Shown piece after piece: positions 33,501-43,840 of a stretch of DNA of 64,000 bases. Each line of letters starts with the position of its first letter. Position 1 is the first letter of the stretch. The position numbers were made by a program, and so were the translations under genes. Source of the DNA: Fomes fomentarius (taxonomy: Eukaryota; Basidiomycota; Agaricomycetes; Polyporales; Polyporaceae); contig JABYQN010000017.1 in the NCBI GenBank assembly GCA_022606135.1, positions 372,001-436,000 of the forward strand, read 5' to 3'. Below the pieces are notes generated by a model, which had not been told where the DNA came from, did not search any database, and worked only from the letters and a program-made list of their open reading frames with translations.

Positions 33501-33782
33501 AGCATTCTCCTTGCGTCGACCGCCAGCCGTCCGTCGTTGTAGCCAGTCGTCGACGAGCACAGGGTTGACGTTGCACTCAGCAGCCCAGTTCGTACAAAAA
33601 GAGGACGTCGGCTTCAAGTTGTGTTGACCCAGGAGATCACTGAGCTGCGCTCGATGAGTGCGGGAGAAAGACTGAAAGCCTGGGGCGGCGAGTTGCTCTA
33701 GTAGGTCTGGCTTGATGTCCTGGTCAACCGCCTGTCTGGCAGATCGTGCCGACCGCTGAGATTTCGTGGTAATCTTTGGCAT
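30556..33782 (-). CDS. Long disordered protein with homeodomain-like segment
   Basis: Five exons (33782-31628, 31585-31439, 31383-30835, 30797-30701, 30628-30556) give 1006 aa in closed frame. Residues ~36-86 look like a divergent homeodomain: FQSFSRTHRAQLSDLLGQH, then VNPVLVDDWLQRRT where helix 3 would be. Most of the rest is Ser/Pro/Lys-rich and likely disordered, with basic nuclear-signal-like patches (KRRKV, KKRAPRK). The C-terminal 100 residues look folded (YPSTHLTALEGVKWDE, YAYRPGGSK, CVECGEEGRC, IAFMSQRVYYGAACSD) and may bind zinc. I infer a nuclear regulatory protein; the family is not recognised. An in-frame ATG at 33923 would add 47 residues. Copy 2 (46560-48941) is broken. Confidence 0.62.
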
Positions 33783-34182
33783 GAGAATATCCTGATGTTG
33801 GGAAGAGTGAGGATGTCGGGGTGCTGGAGAGGACAGAAACGTTGCGCGATATTGCAAGCAGCCCGAAGCACGCGCGCTAGGAATTTTAGAGACATATGAA
33901 TGACGAGAGTCACGGTGTGACATATAGTGCGTGATCGCAGTACGTCATGCCCGGGCCGGATCTGCTCTTCTCTAATGTACTATACTTACAACTCCCGTAG
34001 CTCCGGCAGGCTCGGCCTGGAGAATAGTATGGGATGTACTACTGCCGTGGATCCCATCCTAGTGGTCTACTCTGAACGTTCGCTATCTCAGTGCGACTCA
34101 TGATATTGGTGCTTACATCTTCCGTAGACTCGGAGAGTATGTCCATCTAGTAACCCCGACTCCAACATCCACCATTGCAGCT
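33783..34182. other. Intergenic, no gene seen
   Basis: About 400 bases upstream of the 1006-aa gene, containing its likely promoter. No element recognised. Confidence 0.4.
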
Positions 34183-34662
34183 ATGCTGCCTCCCTGCGTT
34201 GACCACGACTCGAGCTCGCAGCCAAGACATGTTGGAGCGGCGCCGATGGTACCGTCAAGCCACAAAACTCATCTACCTGTCACTACAGCCTCCCAGTTCA
34301 CGTATTCTGTCCCTCGCGTCACCGAGCCCACGACCCTTCGAGACACTCCATCTTCGGCTTCAGCTCTAGGTACTCTCCCGCCGCTTATCTTCTCGCCCGA
34401 CACACAGGTATCGGCCAAGAATCAGCGTCGCGCTAGACGTGACGTCCTCACCGGGTTTTCTCAGCAGCTGGATCGTTCGATCGATGCTCGGGCCACTTGG
34501 GAATCCGTGACTCCGACAGCTCTTGAGGGGAACAAGCGTCCCAGTCGCCTGAGACGCAAGTTCGTTGGCTTCTTCCGTGTGTCTGATACGACCCTCCATT
34601 GCCACACGGGCTTCTTCCCTTATCACTCATCTCCTGATCCATTTTCGAACAATCATCGATGA
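34183..34662 (+). pseudogene. Truncated paralogue of the coiled-coil membrane protein
   Basis: An open frame of 159 codons whose second half matches the C-terminus of the gene at 36931-38175: SIDARATWESVTP, then SRLRRKFVGFFRVSDTTL and HTGFFPYH. The membrane anchor and coiled-coil exons of the relative are not visible upstream. It is probably a 5'-truncated copy. It could also be a short gene with a new start. Confidence 0.4.
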
Positions 34663-35139
34663 CGCGTCGAAACGGGACGACAAGGTTGTCGCACAGATGC
34701 GACTAGACACACCCAAATCCCTCCCTCACCCGTTTCTCCTCTGCGTCTTCGTAACAAGTGGTCTCCATTTCCCTCTCCCTCACCTTGTGTGTGCCGTATT
34801 TGATAGACCTCGGTAGTCGCTTGTGCAGTGCATGTGTGTATCATGCCGATATCGTCAGGCGTCTGCGTGTACGTTAGTAGAAGGGTACGGCTATATGTTA
34901 CTCGAGGCATAGCTGTGCAGGATCGCTGGATCCGGTGACGACGTTGGCGATTTGCGGGTCTTCATGCATCGGGGAAGCGTGCGAAGACTCGATATCACAC
35001 TAAGTATACAGGCAGTTAACCAAAAGCAAAAAAAGCATTGCGAACGTCGACAGCGAGCTCGAGGCACGTCTCCGGATACACCTGACTTAGTCAGAAGGCA
35101 GATATTGGCATTCATCAGAAGGCGAACTCACATCTCATC
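34663..35139. other. Intergenic, no gene seen
   Basis: About 480 bases between the truncated paralogue and the 3' end of the kinase gene. Short frames only. Confidence 0.4.
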
Positions 35140-36493
35140 CTATCTCCCTAACACACCTGCGCCGTACTTCCACAGCCCATTGTAACTGCGCAATGCGAGG
35201 TCAACTGCGTCCTTGACTATTCTCTCCACTGGCTGCTCGGCTTTCGGTGATAGACGCCAGTTGTGCTTCTTAGTAACCGACTTTTTCAAGTCTTCCCACT
35301 GAGCGATCGTTTGGTCAACAGAGGGTCGCATGCTGGGCGTCTCGCTCTTCATTCTGTTGATCAGGGGCAGAAGGAACTCCGTGTCCTTGAATTTCTACGA
35401 AGAATGTGAGAACACCGGGGTGAACTGCTATTCAATGATATGATAACTCACCTGCTCGAACTCTTTGTGATAAACGTTTCCCATGGAGAATATGTCGACC
35501 TTGAACGCGTCGTACGGCACATGGTGAGAAAGCTCTGGGACGTCTGTGTCACGTCCGATCTCGCCGAGAACATATGAGGGTGCATCATGAGGAAAGCGCG
35601 TCGAGAGTCCGAAGTCGATGAAGTAGTACCGCACGGGATTCTGAAGTCTGGACAGAGGGGATATTCTGTATAGAGCGTCGGGAGTATAGTTCTGACGAAC
35701 GGGATGGTATCCGTCCGGATAAAGCGGTCGTGCGTCCATCATAATGTTCGGGACGGATATGTCGCTATAATTGTGTGAGATATGGTAAGAAAGTGAGGTG
35801 CAAACCGAGCCTCACCGATGAGCAACCCGATGACTGTGCATGAAAGCTAGACCCTGAGAAAGACGGATTTGGTGAGTTCAGCAAGGCTACGATATTTGCT
35901 AAATGTACCTCGAGAGTCTGGTCCACAAAATCTACAACTTCCCCTATGTGTTCGAAGTCAGGGTCGTTGCAAGCCCTGAGGAAGGGCATAGTGAGGAAAC
36001 ACCGCTCCGGATTTAGAGGATCCGGGATGACATCGTGAATGGGTATGCAATGGTTATCGGGTTCGCAGAAAGAGGCGAAGAACTGAGCGATATGAATTTC
36101 ATCGGAACCTTTCCTCACGGACTTGACCACGACCAGAGCATTATCTTGGACCCGTCTGGCATCTATGACGCCGTCTTCCTGTCGACGCAAAAGCGAGAGC
36201 TCACTGGGAATTCCTGCAGCGGGTATGATATGTGTACTCACGTTTGAGATGATCGAATCCTCACAAAACATTGGTACAAAATTTGTTCCTATCCAAGAAG
36301 GCTGCCAGTCTGGCGTATATCTGGGCCTCAAGAGGTAACCATGTCGCTGTAGATGTGGTTGGCGTGCCTGCCAAAAACGCTCGCTGGGGACAAGCTTATA
36401 GGCACCCATCTGGGTAAGCCGGTCGTAACGTTCCACAGCTTCATCGCTCAGTATAGCATGTCGAGGCAAGCGCTTCTGATCAGCAGCGGACAT
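35140..36493 (-). CDS. Agaricomycete-type protein kinase-like protein
   Basis: Five exons (36493-36242, 36178-35909, 35853-35816, 35764-35452, 35394-35140) give 375 aa; an upstream ATG at 36523 is possible. The N-terminus has RYTPDWQPSWIGT and FCEDSI, common to a large mushroom-specific family. Kinase features follow: LVVVKSV (candidate ATP-binding Lys), MPFLRACNDPDF, the catalytic loop AHRDISVPNIMMD across an exon junction, and YYFIDFGLSTRF with an intact DFG. Key residues for phosphotransfer are present, so it may be active; substrate and location are unknown. No membrane segment. A related fragment lies at 39048-39690. Confidence 0.85.
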
Positions 36494-36659
36494 GGCCTGA
36501 GCACAAGCAGGGGGAGAACGCAAACAGATCTAAGACTAGAGTTTCCCGCGCTCAGACAACGACGCGAGACACGCCAAACACGTGTCCACAACATGTCCCA
36601 ACAGGTTTGAGCGCCGGATCCTCATGTAGCCGCCCGTCAAATTACTTACATGCGTTCTA

Positions 36660-36814
36660 AGCCAGGCAAGGTCAGTCAGTGCACGTACATACTCCGAGGC
36701 TTCCATAAGTCTGTGGCTGCGTTCTTGGGCTGCTTCATATAATTTGTTTTTCATCACGTCCACAACACGTTCCAGCGCCGCGAGGTCTACTACGAGTACA
36801 TAATTGCCGACCAT
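36660..36814 (-). other. Possible coding exon of an unresolved gene
   Basis: A minus-strand stretch reads like real protein (VVDLAALERVVDVMKNKL, ASEYVRALTDLAWLRTH) with coiled-coil character and ends at a good donor (CAT/GTAAGT). It lies head to head with the gene starting at 36931. I could not find the following exons before the kinase gene, so this may be a short gene or a relic of the coiled-coil family. Confidence 0.25.
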
Positions 36815-36930
36815 TATTCTTTGGTATGCGCAGACTCAACTTGCAAGAGATCCCCACCTTGCCCGCATCGCCCTTCTTCTCCGAACTCTCCTCCGCGCGT
36901 CTTTGTAACCGACGATACAGCTCTGGCATC

Positions 36931-38175
36931 ATGTCAGGCAAAGGATACGAGTCTTGGGGCTTCACGGCAAGCATCATCAGTACCATATTCTTGGTTCCAC
37001 TCCTCTACGCCTGGACAAAGGGACCTTTGCCTTCCACTAAGATACGTGAGATGGAGTCTCTGCTGCTAGAGACACAGAATCTCTTGCTCTCCGCTATTCA
37101 GGAGGGTACCATCACGTATCAGCTCTATGAGAGCAAACTCGAGGACGAGATGTGGGCGTACGTATCTCTCCGAATCATGCATCTACTTGTCTTTCACTCA
37201 CGGCATATACTAGGTTTAAGGTGCAAGCGGACACCTTGCGCGCTGAAATCTACAATATCAAAAGCACGTGGCACGAACTCAGGCTGTGGAAAGCAGGCTT
37301 GTCACAACAAATTGCCAACCTCATGGATGGACTGTACACGGTCCGAGGAAAGATTGCAGTGCGTCATCTCATACGCTGATCACCTTCCCCTGTTACTGAT
37401 ACCTTCGATGCAGGCCAGCAGCTCGAGAGGCAGGGCGGAGCTGTCGAACATGGGCTGCACCACTAATCCCACCCTAGCCATCTACTCAATAGGTGCGTCT
37501 GCGTCACCTACGGACTGTATATGTCATACTGAGAAGCCCCTAACCGTTCTAGATCGCATCACCCACCTCACACTGCCAGCTCCTCTCCCTGATGCTTGCG
37601 CTGCATTACCTCCTTACTCCAAAACCCATCGGTGCACACTAGCATCCCGTCCGGGTGCGGTCCAGTCTTCACCTCACAGCCATCTCCTTGCCATCGGTTG
37701 CTCATGCTATCCGCATGCAGCGAATACAGTTGGCGCTTCGCCGCCTGCCATTCAAGGAGAGTCTGCGACGGCATCCGCAGTCAGGTCCTCATTATGCGAA
37801 GCGCATGCTGTGCCTTCTCTCGCCTTTCCATCGCAAGAGAAGACAACGATGGAGAGACCTCACCCCGCACAAGACGTCCCGCCCACCCACGAGAACAAGG
37901 TGAATTATCCTCTCGATGCACGGGCCAGCTGGCAGGCCGCGTCTCCGGTACCTTCGCGTCCGCGTCCGATCAAGGGGAAGAACAAGAACAATGGCTCCAA
38001 TCGCCTGAGTGTCTTTGTCGGCTTCTTTCGTAGGTCTTCTGATATGACCCTCCCTCGCCAAACGGGCTTCTTCTCCTACCCCTTTTCAACCCAGACCACG
38101 TCCGGGAATGGTGAACCTGGCATGTTGGGATCGGGGCGGAAGGGGGTCGTGGCCGAAGTGCAGCTACCCGTTTGA
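36931..38175 (+). CDS. Membrane-anchored coiled-coil protein
   Basis: Four exons (36931-37157, 37214-37358, 37414-37492, 37553-38175) give 357 aa. The start MSGKGYESWGFTASIIS leads into one membrane segment (TIFLVPLLYAW), then a helical coiled coil (MESLLLETQNLLLSAI, VQADTLRAEIYNIKS, LSQQIANLMDGLYTVR). The second half is Ser/Pro-rich and ends with a conserved block, RLSVFVGFFRRSSDMTLPRQ. This architecture is common in agaricomycete genomes, but I know of no assigned function. A truncated relative keeping only the terminal block lies at 34183-34662. Confidence 0.72.
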   Translation: MSGKGYESWGFTASIISTIFLVPLLYAWTKGPLPSTKIREMESLLLETQNLLLSAIQEGTITYQLYESKLEDEMWAYVSLRIMHLLVFHSRHILGLRCKRTPCALKSTISKARGTNSGCGKQACHNKLPTSWMDCTRSEERLQCVISYADHLPLLLIPSMQASSSRGRAELSNMGCTTNPTLAIYSIGASASPTDCICHTEKPLTVLDRITHLTLPAPLPDACAALPPYSKTHRCTLASRPGAVQSSPHSHLLAIGCSCYPHAANTVGASPPAIQGESATASAVRSSLCEAHAVPSLAFPSQEKTTMERPHPAQDVPPTHENKVNYPLDARASWQAASPVPSRPRPIKGKNKNNGSNRLSVFVGFFRRSSDMTLPRQTGFFSYPFSTQTTSGNGEPGMLGSGRKGVVAEVQLPV

Positions 38176-39047
38176 TGAAGTCCGCGCTCACGCCACTCGT
38201 CAACTGCGTTGGGTACTCATCCCTTTTTTGTATCACTATCTCCACTGTCCACTTATGGCTCACAGCCATACGCACTGCATGTTTTCCTGTTCTCGCGCCT
38301 GCTCTCATTCGCTCTTCCCATCGTCTTCTCTTCTCCTCTTCCGCGCCGCGGAACACGTTCTATGTACTGTATTCTATTAACTCTTTGAGGGTGTGTATGC
38401 ATAGCATCGGAATTTGCATGTACTTAAACATACGCGTTGCAGTGCAGCCCCATGGAGATCCGAGTTGCATGCGCTATCGACGTTCACGACACGCGTGTCG
38501 CGGCAACCACACATCGGGAATTTGAAATGAACGAAAGAGACCATGTATGTAGTTTCGACGCCCGTTGACGCGGACGGCCGGCTGCGCAAGGAAAGGCAAC
38601 ACGCGCGGACTGCGGTCTGGACTCCATGGGCGGTCGGAGAACAGTAATGTGTCATCTGCGTTGTGTTGCACATGCTTGAGGCTCTTTAAGGTTGTTCAAC
38701 GATGAAATCAGGCGATCAGCAGCTTCGAATCCGGTTGACATGGCATGGTCGGAGCATGTTCCCCCTGCTACTCCGGTCAGCGAGCGATAACGGTTGACGA
38801 ACGATAACTACGATGAGTCGATGGAGTATTCTTTGACGTCACAGCTGAAATTTGTTGAGACACTGTGACAGAAACACTCATGTTTACACAGATACACAGA
38901 ATAGTCAACTAATTAGGAGATCAGACAGCTTACGAGTCAGCGCTCAATAAAGTTGGCTGGCGAGCTTGTAGACGTGGTGCATACAATCATATCGACAACG
39001 TAATAAGCATTATAAAGACGTGGGGAGAAAGATGTCCACAGCAGCGT
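38176..39047. other. Intergenic, no gene seen
   Basis: About 870 bases. Short frames on both strands lack family features or splice context. Confidence 0.4.
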
Positions 39048-39690
39048 TCAGTATACGTGACGCACAGCACGAAAGCAAGATGACGACCATAGAGACACGG
39101 GAATTACGAACTGAGCCATGTTGCGATTACCTGACGCCCGCCAGAAGATGCAGTCAACTGGTAGCGTACCCTCCCTTGGACACATCTTGAATACATGCTC
39201 TATCATGGGCTTAGACATGGGAGCGAGACGTGAACGGTACACCCACGCCTCAAGCTTGGCCTTGAAATCCTTCCACTGCGTGGATATCTCGTCCATTGTC
39301 GGTCGCTTCTCCGGTTGCTCCTCCGATTCGATTCGCTCGATCATCGAGAGGAGGCAGTCTACGCCACTATACTTCTGCGAGATCGGTGAGTACAACAGGT
39401 ATCCCGAGACGTTTGTCGGAATACGAGAAGAGAGCTCAGGAACCTTGTCATCCCGACCGACGTCTCCGACAGCGTAGCGTGGGTCACCGTCGGAGAACAA
39501 CATAGATAGCCCGAAGTCTATGTAGAAGTATCGGACAGGCCGCTCGGTACGGGTCAAAGGCGTGGCCTTGAACATGGCGTCACTAGTGTGTCGTTTCGGC
39601 GAACGGGATGATGTCCTCCGAAATACAAGGCCCGTCCGTCCACATCATGGTATTCGCAACGGTCGGATGTCACTATACGATAGGTTCAGG
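39048..39690 (-). pseudogene. Kinase-like C-lobe fragment
   Basis: Reads DAMFKATPLTRTERPVRYFY, IDFGLSMLF, VGRDDKVPELS, as in the kinase at 35140-36493, and a C-terminal part with RPTMDEISTQWKDFKAKLE. The N-lobe, ATP-lysine and catalytic loop are missing. Just upstream, the piece corresponding to NIMMD...RPLY is out of frame (MMWTDGPCISEDIIPF followed by a stop). Probably non-functional. Confidence 0.65.
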
Positions 39691-39982
39691 TAAAGGCGAG
39701 TGCAGAGCATGAAGCATATCGTGACCTCACGACGTGCCTCAGGTGTCTCTCAGTGATTTCGACGGCGTGAAATCGTGATTCCGATGGTCCAATGGCATGT
39801 ATCGAAGTGGGGAAGAGGGAATGGGTGAACAGGCCGGGTCCCACAGGCGCTAAAGGTGAACATGCATTTTGACCGTGCGAACCTTTGGGCGGTGGGGCGC
39901 CACCTAGTAGGATGCATCTGGCACCCTACTGATACTCTACGTTGCAGAACAATATTGAAACATAGCGACAACTGCTCCTTGC

Positions 39983-40775
39983 ATGTTCCCTTCTCCGTAC
40001 GCATTTAATCCGCGCGAGCCTGTTACTCTAGTCGAGCTTCGGATTCGCAACCGGAGTCTCTCAGTTCTCATCCGTCAAAAGCCGCGCTGGTGGGAGAAAG
40101 TCCACTGTGATGGCGCACTTGTCGCAATTTAACGTGCGGAGATGCTCGAGCTCGACCGTCCCTCGTCAGAGGTAGAGGGGAAGGATAGAGACTGGAACCA
40201 GCCCCAGAACAACTTGAAGACCTGGCCCCGCAACGGTCAACCAACCCCATCACAGCCGCCCAACTCGACATTCATCTTTGCTGAGCTCAAGTGGGCTGCA
40301 TCCCACAGCGACAAGACCACTGGAATCCATGTGAGCTAGTACAATGTCTTATGAGATGGCACATGATGACGAGAACGAGCCCATTAGGCGACGTCTGTGT
40401 GCGGATTTCCGTCATACGTGACGGAGAGCCTCGTCCGAGCCGTTGCGGTCCTCGAGTACGTGTCCGACGAAGCGAAGGACTGGCATCCTGGCACAGATGG
40501 CCAAGTCCTCGACCCCGTCCATCCTTCCCTATACTGCATCGAAGCCTATTCTACGCTCCGAAAGGAGATCAGCCCATGTCCTCGGGCCCGCTAGTCCAAT
40601 TGACCTGGGACGTTTACGTGCAGGGCCGTAAGGACCTTCAAGAGGCCAGATGGTATACTGAAACACAGTCACTATCTACAGATTCCCAATGGCTCCCAAC
40701 GGACTTCGCAGTCACGGCCGTGACCGGCGAAGTTAGCTACATCATAATAACCTCCATCCCATCAAGCATCGCATG
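39983..40775 (+). pseudogene. DUF4246 copy 3, broken N-terminal half
   Basis: Starts with PYAFNPREPVTLVELRIRN and RQKPRWWEKVH, then hits an in-frame stop (TAA near 40130). Matching pieces continue in changing frames: FAELKWAASHSDKTTGIH, then EAKDWHPGTDGQVLDPVHPS, and SQWLPTDFAVT-like sequence near 40685. At about 40745-40770 it reads NNLHPIKHR and stops there, fused to the protease-like sequence. The catalytic-like core of the family is absent. Confidence 0.8.
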
Positions 40776-41276
40776 TGTATATCTTCAGCCGGCAAGTACA
40801 CCCACAACGAGATCAAGTCGTTCTTTGACCCCAATGGCGCCAACCCGCCCACCTTCACGTACCCGCACGACCATCTCTTCAGGCTGTCGGGCTATGTCGA
40901 CGCCGCAGGCCTGGCCAATCCGTATCTTATGGACGAGAATGGCAATGCTGGCTTCATCGTTTCCAAATATGGGCAGTCGACCGACCTTACCTTTGGTCGC
41001 TTCTCGGAGCTTGAGGCCTACACGTGTGACGAGTTCGGGCATGAATCCTGGGAGGTCGCGGTCCTCAATTTTAGCCGGAAGCACGGCAACTTTTCTGGCA
41101 AAGGCGACTCTGGCGCAGCCATATTCAACGCCGAGGGCAAGCTCGTCGCCATCCTGCATTCCGGCATGCGCATGTCCAACCACGTCACGTTTGGAACCCC
41201 CGGTCACTACGTCGTTGAGCTCGTCAAGGAACACTACCCCGACGCTGACTTTGACCGCCTCAAGTTCGACGCCTGA
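40773..41276 (+). CDS. Trypsin-like protease C-terminal domain
   Basis: An open frame of 167 codons resembles the C-terminal half of the trypsin-fold proteins widespread in basidiomycetes: SKYGQSTDLTFGRFSELEAY, then CDEFGHESWEVAVLNFS, the nucleophile motif GKGDSGAAIF, and GKLVAILHSGM, GTPGHYVVELVKEHYP. The catalytic Ser is present. The His and Asp of the triad would lie upstream, in the part replaced by DUF4246 sequence, so catalysis is doubtful. The join with the DUF4246 relic is in frame (KHR then MCIS). It could be translated from an internal ATG or be a dead fusion. Confidence 0.6.
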   Translation: MCISSAGKYTHNEIKSFFDPNGANPPTFTYPHDHLFRLSGYVDAAGLANPYLMDENGNAGFIVSKYGQSTDLTFGRFSELEAYTCDEFGHESWEVAVLNFSRKHGNFSGKGDSGAAIFNAEGKLVAILHSGMRMSNHVTFGTPGHYVVELVKEHYPDADFDRLKFDA

Positions 41277-42159
41277 AAGTCTCAAAGTCTTTTTCTTTTC
41301 TCGTCGCCTCTATCATCACTGTCTTTTCTCCTCAACTACCTGCAAGCGTGTGTTGTTTCCTCCCTCGATTTGCTGCGAACGTTTGTCCTTTGTCTTATTC
41401 TTTTTCGTACTGGTAGCTGACAATATTTGACGTTCTAGATCTGCAGTGATTCCCGCACGCTTTCGGTTCGTTCCATCGACTTCGTCATGACTACTTCTTG
41501 GCTCGGTAATGTGATGTATCGGTTGGTAGAGTCGTGACTCGTGAATCTCGGTCCGGGGCTCAGTGGTACGTTTATCTCCTCTACCTGATGTTTTGGTACT
41601 TACTTTCCACCGTCTCTACATGAAGGCACTGGAGGATAGACTTTTCGCATCAGGTATGTATTGTTCTCGTCTTGTCTCTCGATTTCCTGTAGCTAATGAC
41701 TTTTCTTGACTTTTTAGGCCTCACTCCGTGCCTATAGATGTGGCACCGTGGAACCGTCATCACATTACGGTTACTGTATGTGTCTACATACTTATCATAG
41801 GACAGGACTGCACTGCACTGTAATGTAACTCTATTCTGCCCCTCTTCCATTACAATTCATCAAAATCACCGGTCTCATGCGTCTACGGTTCCAGTTCACG
41901 GTCGACTGCCGTCAGGTGCTGCGATCTGTCATCGGACATACATTCATGGGTGCACTAGCAGTGAATGAGCCGGATAGAATTTGCGAGGCCGACACCTTCT
42001 ATGGTCAGGGGATGCCGCTGTACATCGGGTGGCGTGCCGCATGCTGATGGGTGGGTGCTATACTTGGAGATCTCAGCTGACGCGCGCACTTTGGGCGACA
42101 TTTCCAGCGCATAAATAAATGACGGCTCTCGGACCCTTGCCGTCACGCACTGGAGCAAG
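41277..42159. other. Intergenic, no gene seen
   Basis: About 880 bases between the protease-like frame and the secreted repeat gene; no convincing coding frame. Confidence 0.4.
42110..42119 (+). promoter_or_regulatory. TATA-like element of the W-P-I-W repeat gene
   Basis: The A/T-rich element CATAAATAAA lies about 40 bases before the ATG at 42160. It is the only TATA-like element seen near this start, though rather close to it. Confidence 0.35.
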
Positions 42160-43840
42160 ATGAAGGGCATCCGCATCCTCTCCTTCCTCCTGCTGAGCGT
42201 CGTCGTCGTCCTGACCACCGTTCGTCTCACCCCTCTTTCTGATGGCGTGCAACACATTATGCTAACTAACCCTGGCCTATTATAGCCTACTAAGCGGGAC
42301 TCGTACTACGTAGAAGTCCAAGATGACACCTTACAAGCCCCGTCGTATGCTTGGATCATAGGCGAAGACGAAGGACGCCGCATCGGCGAGCTCCTCGATC
42401 ACGACATGGGCGACCTCGACTTCCTCGGGTTCAATATGAACACCCCACCTCTGGTATGCCCTCATTGCGGAAAGGAGACTGAGGTCATTGACTGGTGAGA
42501 TGGTCCCCCCGGGCCGAACATCGACAGTTGATTGCTTGACTCGGACACCAGGGTCTGGACAGCACTCAACCGAGGAATCCATTCAAAGGAATGGCTCGTA
42601 CAGTCGCTCAAGGAAGGTAAACTGTCAAAGAAGAACGCTCACGACGTGTATTGCTCGCGCTGCGGCCATCTCACGGCGTTCCGCGACCCCTCGGGAGACG
42701 AAGGGGGAATGCATCATATCTCGCACGCTACGGTACCCCCCCCCCGTCTCGCCTATTGTCATCCGAGCGCAGCTGATATGTGCATGTACCTGTGCAAGCC
42801 CTATGATCCTGCAACTAGAACGTTCGGCAAGCGTGACGCTGTATGTGGTCTTTCTCTTCGCGCTAGAGGTCGTTGACCGCATAAATGCGTATAGGATGCG
42901 GCGGCTGGCAAGGTACCTGTGGACACGGCCCGACTACAACCTGAAGTTTCCGAGGGTACAGACAACTCGGACAGCGCCCCTCAGGCTGCCTGGCATCCTA
43001 TCTGGCTCGTCAAGAAGGATAACGCCCCTTCGGATGTGCTCGTGAGTGCTAATGCGATTGTAATCGATATGGCGTCTTCCTAAACGCATTGACATGATGC
43101 GGCAGGCAAATCATTCGAATCCGAACGGGATGGCCGCTCAGGCCAACGCGAGCCATTCTGATCCCCTCCCGGCATGGCGCCCCATCTGGCTGATCAAGGA
43201 AACCGCGCTGGATGCTGCAGAAGCGAAGGCACGTATCGCGTCCCTCCTCGTACTTCGTTGTACTATTAGCTGACGTCGAGATGCTTTTGTTCAACTTGTC
43301 GCTATTGGTGATTCATAGGAGAGTGACACCGCCGTTTATAGCAGTTCTGGAGTGGAGGCTCAGCCATACCGGCTCGCCAAAAAGGACAATGCACCCGCGG
43401 CGGTGAAAGACACGGTCGGTGACGCATGAGCACGGGGGGATCTGACATGTCCTAACTTATCATCTGACAAGCAGGATGTTATTGATGAATCAGAGTCTTT
43501 AAAAGCTAGCGACGCCGGTGCTTGGCGTCCTATCTGGCTCATCAAGAAAGACAACGCGCCCACAGAAGTGAAGGATGTGGTGAGTCAAGTGTGGCACGAG
43601 AAGACTCGGAGAAAACTGACTTGGGTTCACTTCCAGGAACATACTGCTGTGTCAGGGCCGCTTGAAGCTAGTGAGTCTGCAGACGGCGAGCCGTCACATG
43701 CATGGCACCCTATATGGCTCATTCGGAAGGACAACGCACGGGACGATCTCAAGGTGTGTCACATCATGGATTGGATGTACAGTGTATTGTTCGAAGTTGA
43801 TGTCTTTCTGTGTTGTTAGGTGGGTGACGGAGACAAATAA
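42160..43840 (+). CDS. Secreted repeat precursor, W-x-P-I-W-L-I-K-K type
   Basis: Nine exons (42160-42219, 42286-42494, 42552-42840, 42895-43041, 43106-43228, 43319-43414, 43475-43579, 43637-43753, 43820-43840) give 388 aa in closed frame. A signal peptide (MKGIRILSFLLLSVVVVLTT) is followed at once by PTKR, a KEX2-type site. Residues ~75-130 hold two C-x-x-C pairs (CPHCG, CSRCG), probably a zinc site. Five successive exons then each carry one unit: AWHPIWLVKKDNAP, AWRPIWLIKE, PYRLAKKDNAP, AWRPIWLIKKDNAP, AWHPIWLIRKDNAR, joined by acidic Ser-rich linkers. This looks like a precursor cut at dibasic sites in the secretory pathway to release peptides, as in fungal KEX2-processed repeat proteins. 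The repeat is unknown to me. One intron (43229) would be GC-AG. Confidence 0.78.

Noticed and set aside
36179..36241. Apparent insertion of about 20 residues in the kinase N-lobe
   Set aside because: It begins GTGAGT and ends CAG and is absent from the family; it is an intron that happens to stay in frame.
42730..42771. Possible 40-base intron starting at the poly-C tract in the W-P-I-W-L gene
   Set aside because: The unspliced frame continues smoothly to the K-R-D-A exon end and keeps phase; splicing it would break the next junction.
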